64,000 nt of DNA. Origin: Theobroma cacao. Its lineage: Eukaryota; Streptophyta; Magnoliopsida; Malvales; Malvaceae. Positions within the stretch are counted from its first letter, which is position 1. Every line of letters starts with the position of its first letter. Below the pieces are notes generated by a model. That model was given only the letters and a program-made list of their open reading frames with translations, was not told the DNA's origin and did not search any database. The position numbers and the translations under genes were made by a program. The stretch spans positions 6,135,461 to 6,199,460 of the forward strand of contig NC_030850.1 in the NCBI RefSeq assembly GCF_000208745.1, given 5' to 3'. This document shows positions 35,641 through 47,400 of this stretch, piece after piece.

Positions 35641-35837
35641 GGTGAGATGATTGCCATTGCTTATTAGTCTCTTAGAATTTAAGGGAAGGATTACTGTGGC
35701 CTTTAACAGGAAATGTTACTAATAGGATTTGGGTTTGATATTTTTTGGTGAAAACGAATCAAAAATTTGTTATTCGTAGATATATTTTGAAAAAAAAGAT
35801 GATTTCAAACTACCATTGCTTATAGTAGGTGCTGTGT

Positions 35838-36156
35838 TGGGCCATGCCCTTAGCCTTCACGGGCAGTTAAATAACAGAGCTAAGCTCTCGAATAGCCCAT
35901 ACACGTCACCTGATAATTTTAGCAGGCTGGCTGTGCTGGAAAAGGCACGGCCCAGAAAAAAAAAAAACAAGTGTAGGAAGAAACAAGGAAGAGACACATG
36001 GCAAGAAATGAATTGGATGGTGAATTAATCAACGGTGGAAACTTAAGGTAAACCAACACACGGCTCACTGATGGACTGCAGCACCATCAGCACAACCTTG
36101 CACACCGGGTAGTGAGATAGAGCGAGTCCTTGTAGTCTGATACTCAAAAACCCTAA
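35838..36156 (+). promoter_or_regulatory. MGP1 promoter: site II motifs and a telo-box
   Basis: TGGGCC occurs at 35838-35843. AGCCCA (the reverse of TGGGCT) lies at 35894-35899, and GGCCCA (the reverse of TGGGCC) at 35949-35954. A telo-box AAACCCTAA lies at 36148-36156, 43 bp before the ATG. Site II elements with telo-boxes are characteristic of nuclear genes for mitochondrial and ribosomal proteins. The 35830-35955 stretch also has loosely inverted ends (GGGCCATGCCC/GGCACGGCCC), so some motifs may come from a small insertion. Confidence 0.55.
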
Positions 36157-36198
36157 TCCAGTAAAACACAAGCAGAAGTTTGATTGAGTTCTCCGATC

Positions 36199-39100
36199 AT
36201 GGCCTTCTCTACTCGTCTCGTCTCCAAATCTCGTCAGGTATTTTTCCTTTATTCCAGATCTCCATCTAGGATTTCCTTAATTTCTCCTCTCTTTTTATTG
36301 TTAACCTTCATTTTATTCTCGGCTTCTCATTTAGGTCCTATTCAGATTCAGATTGTTTATTTTATTTATTCAGTTTATTCGCTTTTAGCTTACGTCCTTG
36401 ACAGATCTGTGGAAACTTCATTGATGTATAGATTAATATGATTTAATTAAATATTTGTAATTTTATTTTCATTTTTGTCAAATGCCTATTAAGCTCGGGT
36501 ATTTTGTCTAATATTTACTGAGAAATGTTGAAATAAAAAATATTTTTTCTTCCAGAAAAAAAGGCTTAGGTATAATGAGAAATATTAAGCCTGATAACTG
36601 CCACAACAGCGAAAATATTACTTGTAGAATTCCCATCTACATTGTTTTAAGTTTTTTTTTTCACTGTTATTTAATTTATTTTATTAACCTTGAAAATGTG
36701 ATGTTTTATTTGTAACTGATGTTTGGCTGACATGTTGCCTTTTTTTTCTTTTTAATCTCTGGGTAATTTGTACAGCTATTTGGTAGTCAAGCTATTATGC
36801 GACAGGAGCATGCCATTCCAGTCCGTTTTTATGCCAAAGAGGCTGCTCCCGCTGCACTTAAGGGAGATCGTAAGTGCATATTGAGATGCTTGCTTTGCTT
36901 TGACATTAATTTGGAGTTTTTTGGTTTTTTACTACGCCCTTCTACTTTAGCTTGTAGTATGTATATAGAGCACTATCATTATTGCTCGTGTTTCTGTGGA
37001 CCATATGTTTGTATGCTTCTTGCATATTTATAGATGTGATTTGATTTTCTATAAGCTTAGAGGTTTCGATGTTTTGATGCATATGTGGAAATGAAATGGG
37101 GCCAAATGTCTTTGTCATGTTTTGATGTTTTTATCATCTGTTGGTAGTAGATAATTGTTGATTGCTTAATGCTAACATGTGGAGTTTGGTTCTCATTAGT
37201 TCTTGATATTTTGTGTGGTTTACTTACAAATTTCCTGTTCTTTAATTAAAAAGAGATGTTGAAAGACATCTTTTTGGAGGTTAAGAAGAAATTTGAGACA
37301 GCATTGGGAATACTTAAGAAGGAGAAGATCACTATTGACCCAGATGACCCAGCTGCTGTATCTCAGTATGCAAAGGTTATGAAGACAGTTAGAGAGAAGT
37401 AAGTTTTGTCACTGTTTCGTTATTGACTTGTTCTACCATAGCTACGCTTTGGACATTTGCACATCTGTTTTTAGTAGTATAGATCAAATTGTGCTTGCTA
37501 GAACCTTGGAAAGGCAATAAGGTAGAAAAGGGGATTACTGGTGCTTCTTTGCCCCTGGCCCTGAATTTTTAGGCTACACTAGTGTTTTATTCCTGGCCTA
37601 CAAGGAGCGGTCAATATCTGCACACCCCACTCCCTCCCCCCCCCCCAAAAACAAACACTACTACTANNNNNNNNNNNNNNNNNNNNNAAAAAAAAAAAAA
37701 AAAAAAAAAACTCATTCTTCATTAAAAAAAAATGGAGATTAGGAAAACACAAGAATAAATTACTTAATCTACTTTGAGAGATTAAATGAACGCCATTATC
37801 AAGTTTGGCTATATAAATTTGTTATAGAAATAACATCAAAATTAACCTTTCTGAAACTCAGTAATTATGCAGCTCCCATATGCCTGTTTGAGATCTGTTG
37901 GATAACCCCTATATCGAAAGGGGGATTATATAAAATGCAACTGCCTTCCCTATATATTGTTTACCAATGTTGAATTATAGCTTCTCCAGTGATTTGTTTT
38001 TTTATAATTTAAGTCAATAGGAAGATAATACACTGAAACTATATTTAATTAATTGCTTTGAAAACTGGTTTTATAAGCCTTGTTGAGCCAATCTTAATTT
38101 GACTAAAATTTAGTTGTTATTAAACTACTATAGGATTGGTTTTGAGCTTGTTTTTTTATTAAAGTAGCTGATCCCCAGCTTGGTTCATTTGCAGTCTTAA
38201 CTAAATTGGTTTTTGATATGAATTCAAGGTTGCACAACTTCACTTCATAATTTTTCTTTCGAGGAACCACTTCATAAGTTTTAACAATAATCATAAGAGA
38301 TTATACTTAAATGTGTGGCCAGTAAGCATTCTCTTATTATGCTTGTTCTATTCCGTTTTCTGACCTTATGTTATCATGTCACATTAAACAAGATAAAAAT
38401 AGTGCAACGAAAGTGATATTCACATCCATGTCATTGGTTCATAATGTGTTGCCTCTAATATTTGTCCTTCCTGCAGGGCTGACTTGTTCTCAGAATCTCA
38501 ACGGATCCAACACACCATCCAAACACGAACTCAAGGGATTCGCGATGCTCGGACATATTTATTGACACTGCAGGAAATAAGGATCAAGTATGTTTTACCC
38601 TACTTTTCAGTTAGTTTAGTATCATACATAAACCATTTTTTTTCTTATTTGGGAATGGAGTAGTTGAACCCAGCTCGTTGAGCAAAGAGATACATGCACC
38701 TCCAATTGAGCCAGGTGCCTGGATGCTCATTTATAAATCCTTAATGTTGTAATGAATACCATATTTCATAGTTTAATTTTATGTGCCTGCTTTTTCTGCT
38801 AAGATGTAGCAGGTTTATGTGATTCTTGTTCTCATCAGTGTTTCTTCCCTTCTTTAAAAGAAGAATCAAAGTATAGCTTTCACCTAAGGAAAATTCTTGG
38901 AGTCTTGTTTTGCTTGAGATTGGTCCTTTTAGAGTTGAATTGAGCATGCATGCAATATAAAGAGCTGCTGCTGTCTAATTTCATATTTTTTTATCATGAA
39001 CTCCGAGTATCATTTCAATGACACTCATATGTCCACATTGCACGATTAATCTGTTTACTTTATTTTATTTTATTTATTTCATTTATTTCATTTTCTACGT

Positions 39101-40244
39101 TTTCTAGGAGAGGACTTGTTGATGAACTTGGTATTGAGCCTATGATGATGGAGGCTTTGGAGAAAGTTGAAAAACAAATCAAGAAGCCACTTATGAGGGA
39201 TGATAAGGAATCAATGTCTCTTCTCATGGCAGAGTTTGACAAGATTAATAAGAAGTAAGCATTCATTACAATATCTAAATATCTCTTCTTATTCTATTGC
39301 CATCAACTAGGATTTTCTGAATCTATTTTTTGAAAATAGGAATGGTAAGTATTCTTCGACTAAGAATTAGCAAGATTCATTATGGAATTCCTACAATGGT
39401 CTCATTGTGGAAAATATTGAATTTTTAAGCCATTTTTGCAAAGCATGTCAGCACACTCTGATCCATTTTCATAAAATGGTTGCTGGAGGTGCATCTATAC
39501 TTTGTCTCGGTCCCTAAAGGAAAGTGGAGAGTTATGTTTTTGTCTAACTGTTTCTTTTACTAGGCTTGGAATTTCGAGGGAAAATCTGCCTAAGTATGAG
39601 GAAGAGTTGGAGCTCAAAATCGCCAAGGCCCAATTGGAGGAGCTGAAGAAGGATGCCCTTGAAGCAATGGAAACACAAAAGAAGCGGTATGTTAAAATTC
39701 TTATGGTTTGCCTATTATAAATCTTTTTCCTTTGTCACATTATGATCTTTTATGAAGTAGCCCTGGGACTTTTGTCAGTTTGGTGGTTGGATGAAATTGG
39801 GTTCATAGGAGCATATCATGGGTCATAAAAATGGCCTTCAGTCATACTCATGTAACTTTTAAGCTGTCTTTTATGTTGAAGTTAATTTGGGAGAAATATC
39901 TTTACATGCAACGAGGGGACATTTCCAATTTTACCGTTCAGTATCAGAGAAACATGGTAGTTTGTTTAAAAAACTATGAGAAAAACATGGCATTTTTTGT
40001 CAATGTCATACATCAAAACAGTTTAGAAGACCAAATCATTTATCGGTCTGGTATTTGCAGCCATATGTTAGATAAAATGTTATATTTGGATCATAGCATA
40101 AATTATGAAAATGTTTTTAATCTTTGTTGTGATAGAAACTGATGCATTTATTTTTCCTGTAAACAATTTTCTGTCTTCAGGGAGGAATTCAAGGATGAGC
40201 CAATGCCCGATGTTAAGTCTTTGGACATCCGGAACTTTCTCTGA
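36199..40244 (+). CDS. MGP1: Mitochondrial ATP synthase 24 kDa (FAd) subunit, MGP1-like
   Basis: Seven exons: 36199-36237, 36776-36869, 37254-37398, 38477-38587, 39108-39254, 39564-39686 and 40181-40244, giving 240 aa, the same length as I recall for Arabidopsis At2g21870. The N-terminus (MAFSTRLVSKSRQ..., VRFYAKEAAP) is a mitochondrial presequence. The mature part is helical and charged (EKITIDPDDPAAVSQYAKVM, GLVDELGIEPMMMEALEKVE) and ends MPDVKSLDIRNFL. It is a plant-specific F1Fo-ATP synthase subunit needed for pollen viability in Arabidopsis. Five introns sit after two bases of a codon. Exon 3 starts AG|ATG after the phase-1 intron, giving Gln where Arabidopsis has Glu. Intron 3 contains the N gap. 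Confidence 0.96.
37667..37687. other. Assembly gap (21 N) in MGP1 intron 3
   Basis: Twenty-one N follow a C-rich/CTA tract and are followed by a run of 23 A. The gap is in a low-complexity stretch and does not touch an exon. Confidence 1.
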
Positions 40245-41482
40245 AATTCAAATTCACTGGTGGTGTTCCAATTTGGGGGTTATTAATCAATGAGGTGGAC
40301 AAGAACAAGTGTTCCGGAATTGGGGAATACCTTTCTCATTATGCTATAATAATAAAAGAAGCAACTGGTCATTTGAGAGTGCACAACCAATTGATCTGAA
40401 CGAGTTAAATGTTGTTTCATGTTTATGATTGAACTACATTCTACAACCGGCTCAGTAGTGGTAATCTTTTGTTAATGCACATGCTATTGAGTTATTTTGT
40501 TTCTTTAAACTAATTGTACGGATGATTTTTCGGCCATGATCTGCTTTCTTGCATCGTCGAATCATTGTAAATGGATAAGATATTGAGCTTGAAGGCAGAA
40601 CCGTTTTACCTTGCGCCGTGCTAACAAAACTGGTTTACCCAAGAAGGGCAGGCAGTTTTTTTTTTTTTTTTTTGAATAGTAAGAAGGGCAGGTAGTTAGT
40701 CGTAGCCACGGGTGTCGCCTACGCAAAGGGTGAGTAGCGTTGCTCCCCATGGATGGCAATGTTGGCTTGACAAAATTGGCCGAGTGCCAGCAATGGACGG
40801 TAATCTTATTATTACCCAATAATAATTACAACAAAATCAGCAATCCAGAAGGCATTTGGGACATCAGAATGCGATTAGCCAAAGCATTTGGGACATTAGT
40901 TATTTCCTTTTTCATATTAGCATTGGGCTTCAGAAAACACCAATTACAGTCATTACTCGGATTCTAGGTGGCTCCAGAAATTCAAACATGCATCCTTTTG
41001 GGAAAATTCCTGCCTATGTAAACTTTTGGCCATTTTCGTTTCTTTTTCGACTTTACACATAACAGAATCATTCTGTTTTTCTGGTGGTATCTGATAATAA
41101 TTCCGAAAAGAATACAACTGCTAGGAAGAACTAAAAACCACAGCACAAAGCTTTAATAATTCCCACATTTGTGTACCTAAAATTTTGACCTTTGAACTGG
41201 CGTCCAAAGATGTGAAAACCAATGTTAAGAATTAATATTTCTTCCAAAATTTTATGATATAATTAAGAATTAAGATGACAATAACTGAAGGCTCGATCCC
41301 TATTATTGTACCCAAAATTTGCATATCTTGATATGCTGGCCTGGCAATTAGTGAGAAATGTCGATGCGGTGTAACACTGGCAATATCTAACTCCCCCTCT
41401 GAAGAAGATATTCGCTCCTGGCCACCTTTAGACAAGCCATGATGACTACAGTCTCTATACGTGATTCTTTGGGTCCTGGTAA
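40245..41482. other. Intergenic between convergent MGP1 and NAT10 genes
   Basis: AATAAT/AATAAA-like words near 40347-40356 may serve MGP1 polyadenylation. The segment otherwise holds the poly(A) mini-insert at 40641-40697 and no recognisable gene. Confidence 0.6.
40641..40697 (-). repeat. 17-bp direct repeats flanking a poly(A) mini-insert (minus orientation)
   Basis: AAGAAGGGCAGGCAGTT (40641-40657) and AAGAAGGGCAGGTAGTT (40681-40697) differ at one base. They enclose 23 nt reading on the minus strand as ACTATTC followed by sixteen A. This is the signature of a retroposed tail with target-site duplication. Confidence 0.7.
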
Positions 41483-44400
41483 CTATGATTTTCTCTTCTT
41501 GTTTGATTTGGCGCCGCGGTCGTCTTTACCTCTCTTTTTCCCACTCTTATTAGATTCCTTCTGCTTCCCATGGTTCTCCACTCCACTTCTGCTGGATTTC
41601 ACACTGATGAGACCACCTGAAAACATCTTTTCACCATTTTGCAACGCAATCTCGAGATCAGCTTCTCTGCCTTCAATGGCATATTGTTGGAGGAACTCGG
41701 GATTTAACAGACCATCTGTCTTGGCTTTCATTTCTGCCTGTAGAGGCATCAGGTTAGATCATAAAAGAGAAAGAACCCATAGGGAAGAAAGAAAAAAAAA
41801 GAATAGCACAACACAGTGCATGGACCATACCTCAACTTTCTTTGCAGCATCATTGAGGTCCTCATCCACAGAGATACTAAGAGGTTCCAGCACTCTCTGA
41901 AAGCCAAAAAGGACCAACATTTATAAATAAAATAGCGATGACAAACACCAGCTATCAATAAGAGACAAGCAGGATAGGGATTTGGAATAATTTTTCCAAA
42001 TAGTGGCATAAATTACAAGTTAACATCAGGACTTACCTCTTTTAGTCGAGGTAAGGCAGAATCAATCTCCTTGGATGCAATTCTGTATAAATATTTGTAG
42101 AGCTTTATCATAACCTTCTTAAATTGTGATAATATCTGTTGCCTTTCTAGTTTTTTCATTTGTTCCTGCAAGATAACAGTTCATTAATTTGAAAATCTAC
42201 CTGGCTGTGTACATAAGCATCAAGCAAACAAGTTAAGAATCAAACCTCAACATAAGAGACATCCTGATTCTGCAAGCCCATGCAAAACAAAATAGAGGCC
42301 TGAACATACGATAAAGTAACTGGGATCTTCTCTTGGAAATATAGATGTGCAAGGTTCGACACTAGGTCAGAAATCTGAAAAGGGAAACACAAATACTTTA
42401 AAATGCAAAACTCCCCTGAATAGATGGGAAATAAAGACAACATCTTGGTATGTATCCCTTGGAGTCTCAGCACAATATGCTACTAGCCAGCAGGATTACT
42501 GTCCCAAACAACTAAAGAAATAAAATAAATCCTAGGCATACGATTCAATATTAAGTGCAGACGCCAACATTTGCTATTGGAATCATTACCGAGAGGTAGT
42601 CAATCAGATTATTTGTATAATCTTTTAGCCGCCCCATATCATATGGTGATAAAAGAGTATTAATTAAATTTGAAAATCCATCTGAGGTGGAAGCCGTAGG
42701 CTCTATATCTGTAAAGTCAATCTTTGGGTCCAGGACACTGAAAGATTAAAGAGTAGAATCAGCATATTAAATGAGATAAATCTAATTTTCAGGGGATAAT
42801 ATTTGAACACTGACCTCAAAGCAAGTTTATATTCCATGTTATGGAAATGATGGCTTAAATTTCTACTGAACTTTAGCCTGAATTCTGAGACAGTTGAGGG
42901 AAATAAAATCAAGCTGGGAACTTCATATTAAAGCTTGGACAAGAAAACGTTCTTATTAAAATAAAATGGACTTGCCCTGGTAAAATGGACTGAAGAAACC
43001 CCATTCATCAGATCCGCTGACCTCAAAATCATCATTGTTTAGTGGTTTAAGGACCATACATGTATGTTCACCAGTCACATTATTCTGTTCCAGTAAAGAG
43101 GGGAAATTATCAGATTTCCAATTGATCCTCCAATCAGAGGTAAGATATAATGCACATACGATTTAACATGGGTAAAAGAAACAAGTAGGGGAAAGATCAT
43201 CTCAACTGGAATCTGGCATATGTAGAATGGAGCAAATTTGTGTTTCTTCCAGAAGCGAAAAAGGTCTAAGGTAAGCCCAAAGGAGACCCCAAGGTAATGG
43301 AGCTTCTCAGGTTGGCGTTCACGCAGATGTACAAGCAAAGGTGGAAGATCAGTCCTAGGTTTAATATTTTCTTCCAACAAAGAGACCTGTAAATACGAAT
43401 TCATCAGTTATGCATCAAACCTTAAAACGTATAACTTTCATAAAAAAATCAAAAACCTGGAAAGTTATCAAGAACAGAAGACTCATGCAACCAGTAAAAA
43501 AGAAGGCTTTGAAATCTATGAAGCCACAATTTTCATTTGTATCCAGTTCTAAGAGAACTGTCCCTTAGATCACCCAAATCCCAAATCCCTAGTATTGTTT
43601 TGGGTGGAGTGCTTGAATTTAAAACCCAATAAATGAGAAGTGGCATATTAATGCCCAACATGATGAAATAATCATGTGAAAGAAACTTGGTTGTACGAAT
43701 AATCCATTGTCGAACTGCTATATATTACTCAAAATGAACAGTCAGTACAAGTATGCTACTAAGGAGAAAAAAAAAACCTTGCAACATCAAAGATTGGAAT
43801 ATTTCCGTAAAATGATGTGAATATGTTTTGATTCACACAAGGTCTGCGGCAAAGTTTCTCCTAAGTACTAGGCAAAATAAAATCAATAAGAACTATGAGA
43901 TAAAGCTTTCTTCAGACAACAAACCTTCTCTGCTGCCTCAGTGAGTCTGAGTTGTGGTCCTTGTGGAGTCTCAGCATCTTCAAAATCTAGCTCAGAAATA
44001 GAAGTCAATTGTCCTTCATAGTATCTGCAGACAGTGGAACTTATTTTTAAACATGTCATTTATTAAATGTCTTGACAGTTTAATTGTTAAAAAACAAACT
44101 GAAAGTAGAATACTCATAAATACAAAAAAAAAAAAAACTGTTTTAACATAGTATAATGCTTATCAAGTTCAATTGTTTATTTTTGCAGTTTCTCCTGTTC
44201 ACTGCATGTGCCAGACTGGGTAGTATTATTTGTCAGCATAAGACACATCATTTCAATCAACTAATCCTCCCTACAATTTACTTCCTTCTATAAAGAGTAG
44301 GACACTCTCCCAAGTTTAGATATCGCACTTGGAACCCACACATACAAGGTCAAGTGACTAATATCTCTATTAGTTATGCAGGAAGGTTAGAGCACTGTAC

Positions 44401-47400
44401 AGCACTCTTATACATGTTTTTATTAGCAATGACAATACATGATCTTAAAAGATGGAGAAGTGTGACATGCATTGCACAGCTGGCATAAAACAAAACTTGA
44501 CTAGACTGAAAGAGGAATATGTTAAAGCTGTATGTACCTTGTTAAGAGTTCCACAGCAGCAGAACCATATCCAAGCTGCAACAAACCCAATAATAAAGAT
44601 ATAAATTGTTAATGAGAATCAAGACAACCAAACATGATAAGGTATGCAAAAATCAGAAAATTACCCTCATTGCACTGGGATGGGTGGCAATACGAACAAT
44701 GCGAGCACCTGAAAGACTTGGGAAAACAGCATCTCGAAACTGCTCACAGAATTTCCATGGTATTTGATCTCCATGAGGTTGATAGCCATCACTTAAGCTT
44801 TTGATTGCAGATTTACGAGATATTTGACCTTCAAGAGAGACCTGTGATAAATGCAGATACACAAGGCTTTGACATAAGAATTCAAACATTGTCAAAGTCT
44901 ATACCCATTAATAAGGTCATTATATACACAGCTGATAACTGTACTGCTCATAACATTATATAAATAGTCATTTTTCTGATAAGTCTAAAACTTCCAATTC
45001 TCTAATATATTACTGCAGTAAATCTGTAGCAACAACAACATCATCAGACCAATTGCAACTAGAAAGATTTGCCAACTTATTCAAAAAATTATGGGCAAAA
45101 AATGGTCTCAAAGAATACACAGTAAATCAGTAATAGCAGCAGGTGGTTCATACTATCAAAATTCTAAAACATCAACATACTTAGCAAAACAACCAAGCAA
45201 GATGAAGAACTTGAATGGCACAAATTATCCTTGAATATTAAGATAGACAACACAACAATAGAAAGAAATTTGTTAGAGTTTCAGATAACAAAGATGCAGA
45301 CCTGGATAACGCACAAAATATCAGGAAGCTGATTTTTTGATTCATCAACAGGGCCTGTATTAAAATAAGTTACAAGAAGTCTATTCCAAGCTTGTATAGA
45401 AAAGTAAAAAATACCTAAAAGCAGAGCAAACATACCTAGTAACACAAATAAATGGTGAGCTGGAGCATCAGCCATTAGTTGTAGATCATTCGGGGAATTT
45501 TTATAGTGAGAAGAAACATATAGGGCCATCATCCGCTGCAAGTATAAGACATATTAGCATCCTTTTCATTTCAAAGTAATGTTAAGTGCGTTTCAATTGT
45601 AAATTGCATCTGATCACCTGCAAAAATAATTCGCTATCTTTGTGATAAGAAAAAAGTGTATCCCGATTAACATAGTAGAGATCGCATTCACTGGGTGGAG
45701 GTAACCTAATTACAAATCGGTAAACATAAAGGAAATCAGTCCAGAAATTAATAAAAATGGAGGCAGTATTAACTCCATATGAGAATAATAAAACAATCCA
45801 AACCTGCTGATACTGGGTACAGAATTTGTAACATCAAGGCAAAGTAAAGCATTAAGCCAGGATTCTATAGGATCAGCAGAAGCATATCTGATTGACTCAC
45901 TAAGTTCAATCTTTTTAAAAAGACGACCTGCATTAAAAAGGCAATTGAAAAGTCAGCCAGTTGCTAGAGAACACAAACTGCAATCACACACATCAACTAC
46001 AACTGAATATTGACAAAAACTAGAAGCAAAACTGCCAGCCCTACATTCACATAGCACTCACATGCATAATATTTGTTCATAAAACTAATTATGTCAAGTA
46101 AAGCTCAGAAATACCAGAAAGGGAGCCCTCAGCGCCCTTAGACATCTGGCTTTGCTCTTCCAATTGCTGCAGAAGTTTGAGGGATAAAGACCGACCAGTA
46201 CCTTCATAGCTTTAAATGGGATAAAAAACAATTGGAATCAAGTCAAATTCATATAGCACTGAACTAAAGATTGCATTGAACATGCTTAAAAGAAAATTTT
46301 CAAGGATGCAAATTACTACATATTACAAACTAATCATACCCATTTACAGTTGATGAAAGGAAGACCAAGTAAGGACCAAGCAAGGACTTTACAACAGGTA
46401 ATGGTATAGCTGCTGCTTCATCAACAACAAGAAGCTCAACTTGGGAGAGCTTTTCATGTTCATGTGGCTGTATATACTGCAACGCCAGGGCAGAAAAAAC
46501 AAAAAACAGATTTATTAGAACTAAGCATGTGGAACTAGTCTCACATTCAACAATAAAATCTAGCAGTATATGCATATGGTAAAAATGATTAAATTCATCC
46601 ATGTCTTTTCAACCTGAATTGTTTGTCTATGCTGCTTATAAATATTGATTCGCACAGTTGCTTTCTTAAACTCAGGATTCACACTCTTCACAACATCATA
46701 ATCGATGTGTTCCTGAAAACGAAAGGTTAAAGCAGTAAGTTGAAAAGATATGAAAACAAACAATAAAATATACTTATACAATAACTAATAGATATAACCA
46801 GGGAAACCATTGAAAAAGATATGGAGTAATGCAAATTATTTATCAATAACTTCTCTTCTTTAAAAGCTTAAAAAAAAAGCAGGGTTGATACTTATATGGA
46901 GCTTAACATTTTCCAGACTTAGGTTGCAAATAGAAAAAAAATGCAATGCAGATATCATAAAATAATTTGAACTTAATCACCCAAAAGCCAAGTGATAGCA
47001 AACTCAACCTACAAACTACAACTTCTTTGGACAGACCAGGGTTCAAGAGTGGGTGCCCAACAGATTGCAAAAACATGTTCTTCACAATAAACATTGTCAG
47101 AAAAACTAAAGCTGAATTATGATAATCGAGTAAAATTTCACATAAAACAATGTCAAATTTGGAAAAGAAAGAGTCTCCTACTGCTATGCTTAATTTTGGA
47201 GCAAAGAAACACACCATCTGTTCTAAGATTCTATGAATGTACTTGCAACAAACAAAGCTAAAAGCAGTTTAATTACAAATAGTCAGACAAGCATGAAAGA
47301 AATAAGAGTTGAGCACATATGCACACACACAAGCTTGTGAACATGAACACAGATGAGTGAAGAGAGACCGTACCTTATATTCAATAGCATCAAACCCCTT

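Noticed and set aside
38655..38725. tRNA-like stretch with GTTGAACCCAG in MGP1 intron 4
   Set aside because: No matching A-box, acceptor stem or anticodon arm can be drawn; it resembles a dispersed plant repeat rather than a tRNA gene.
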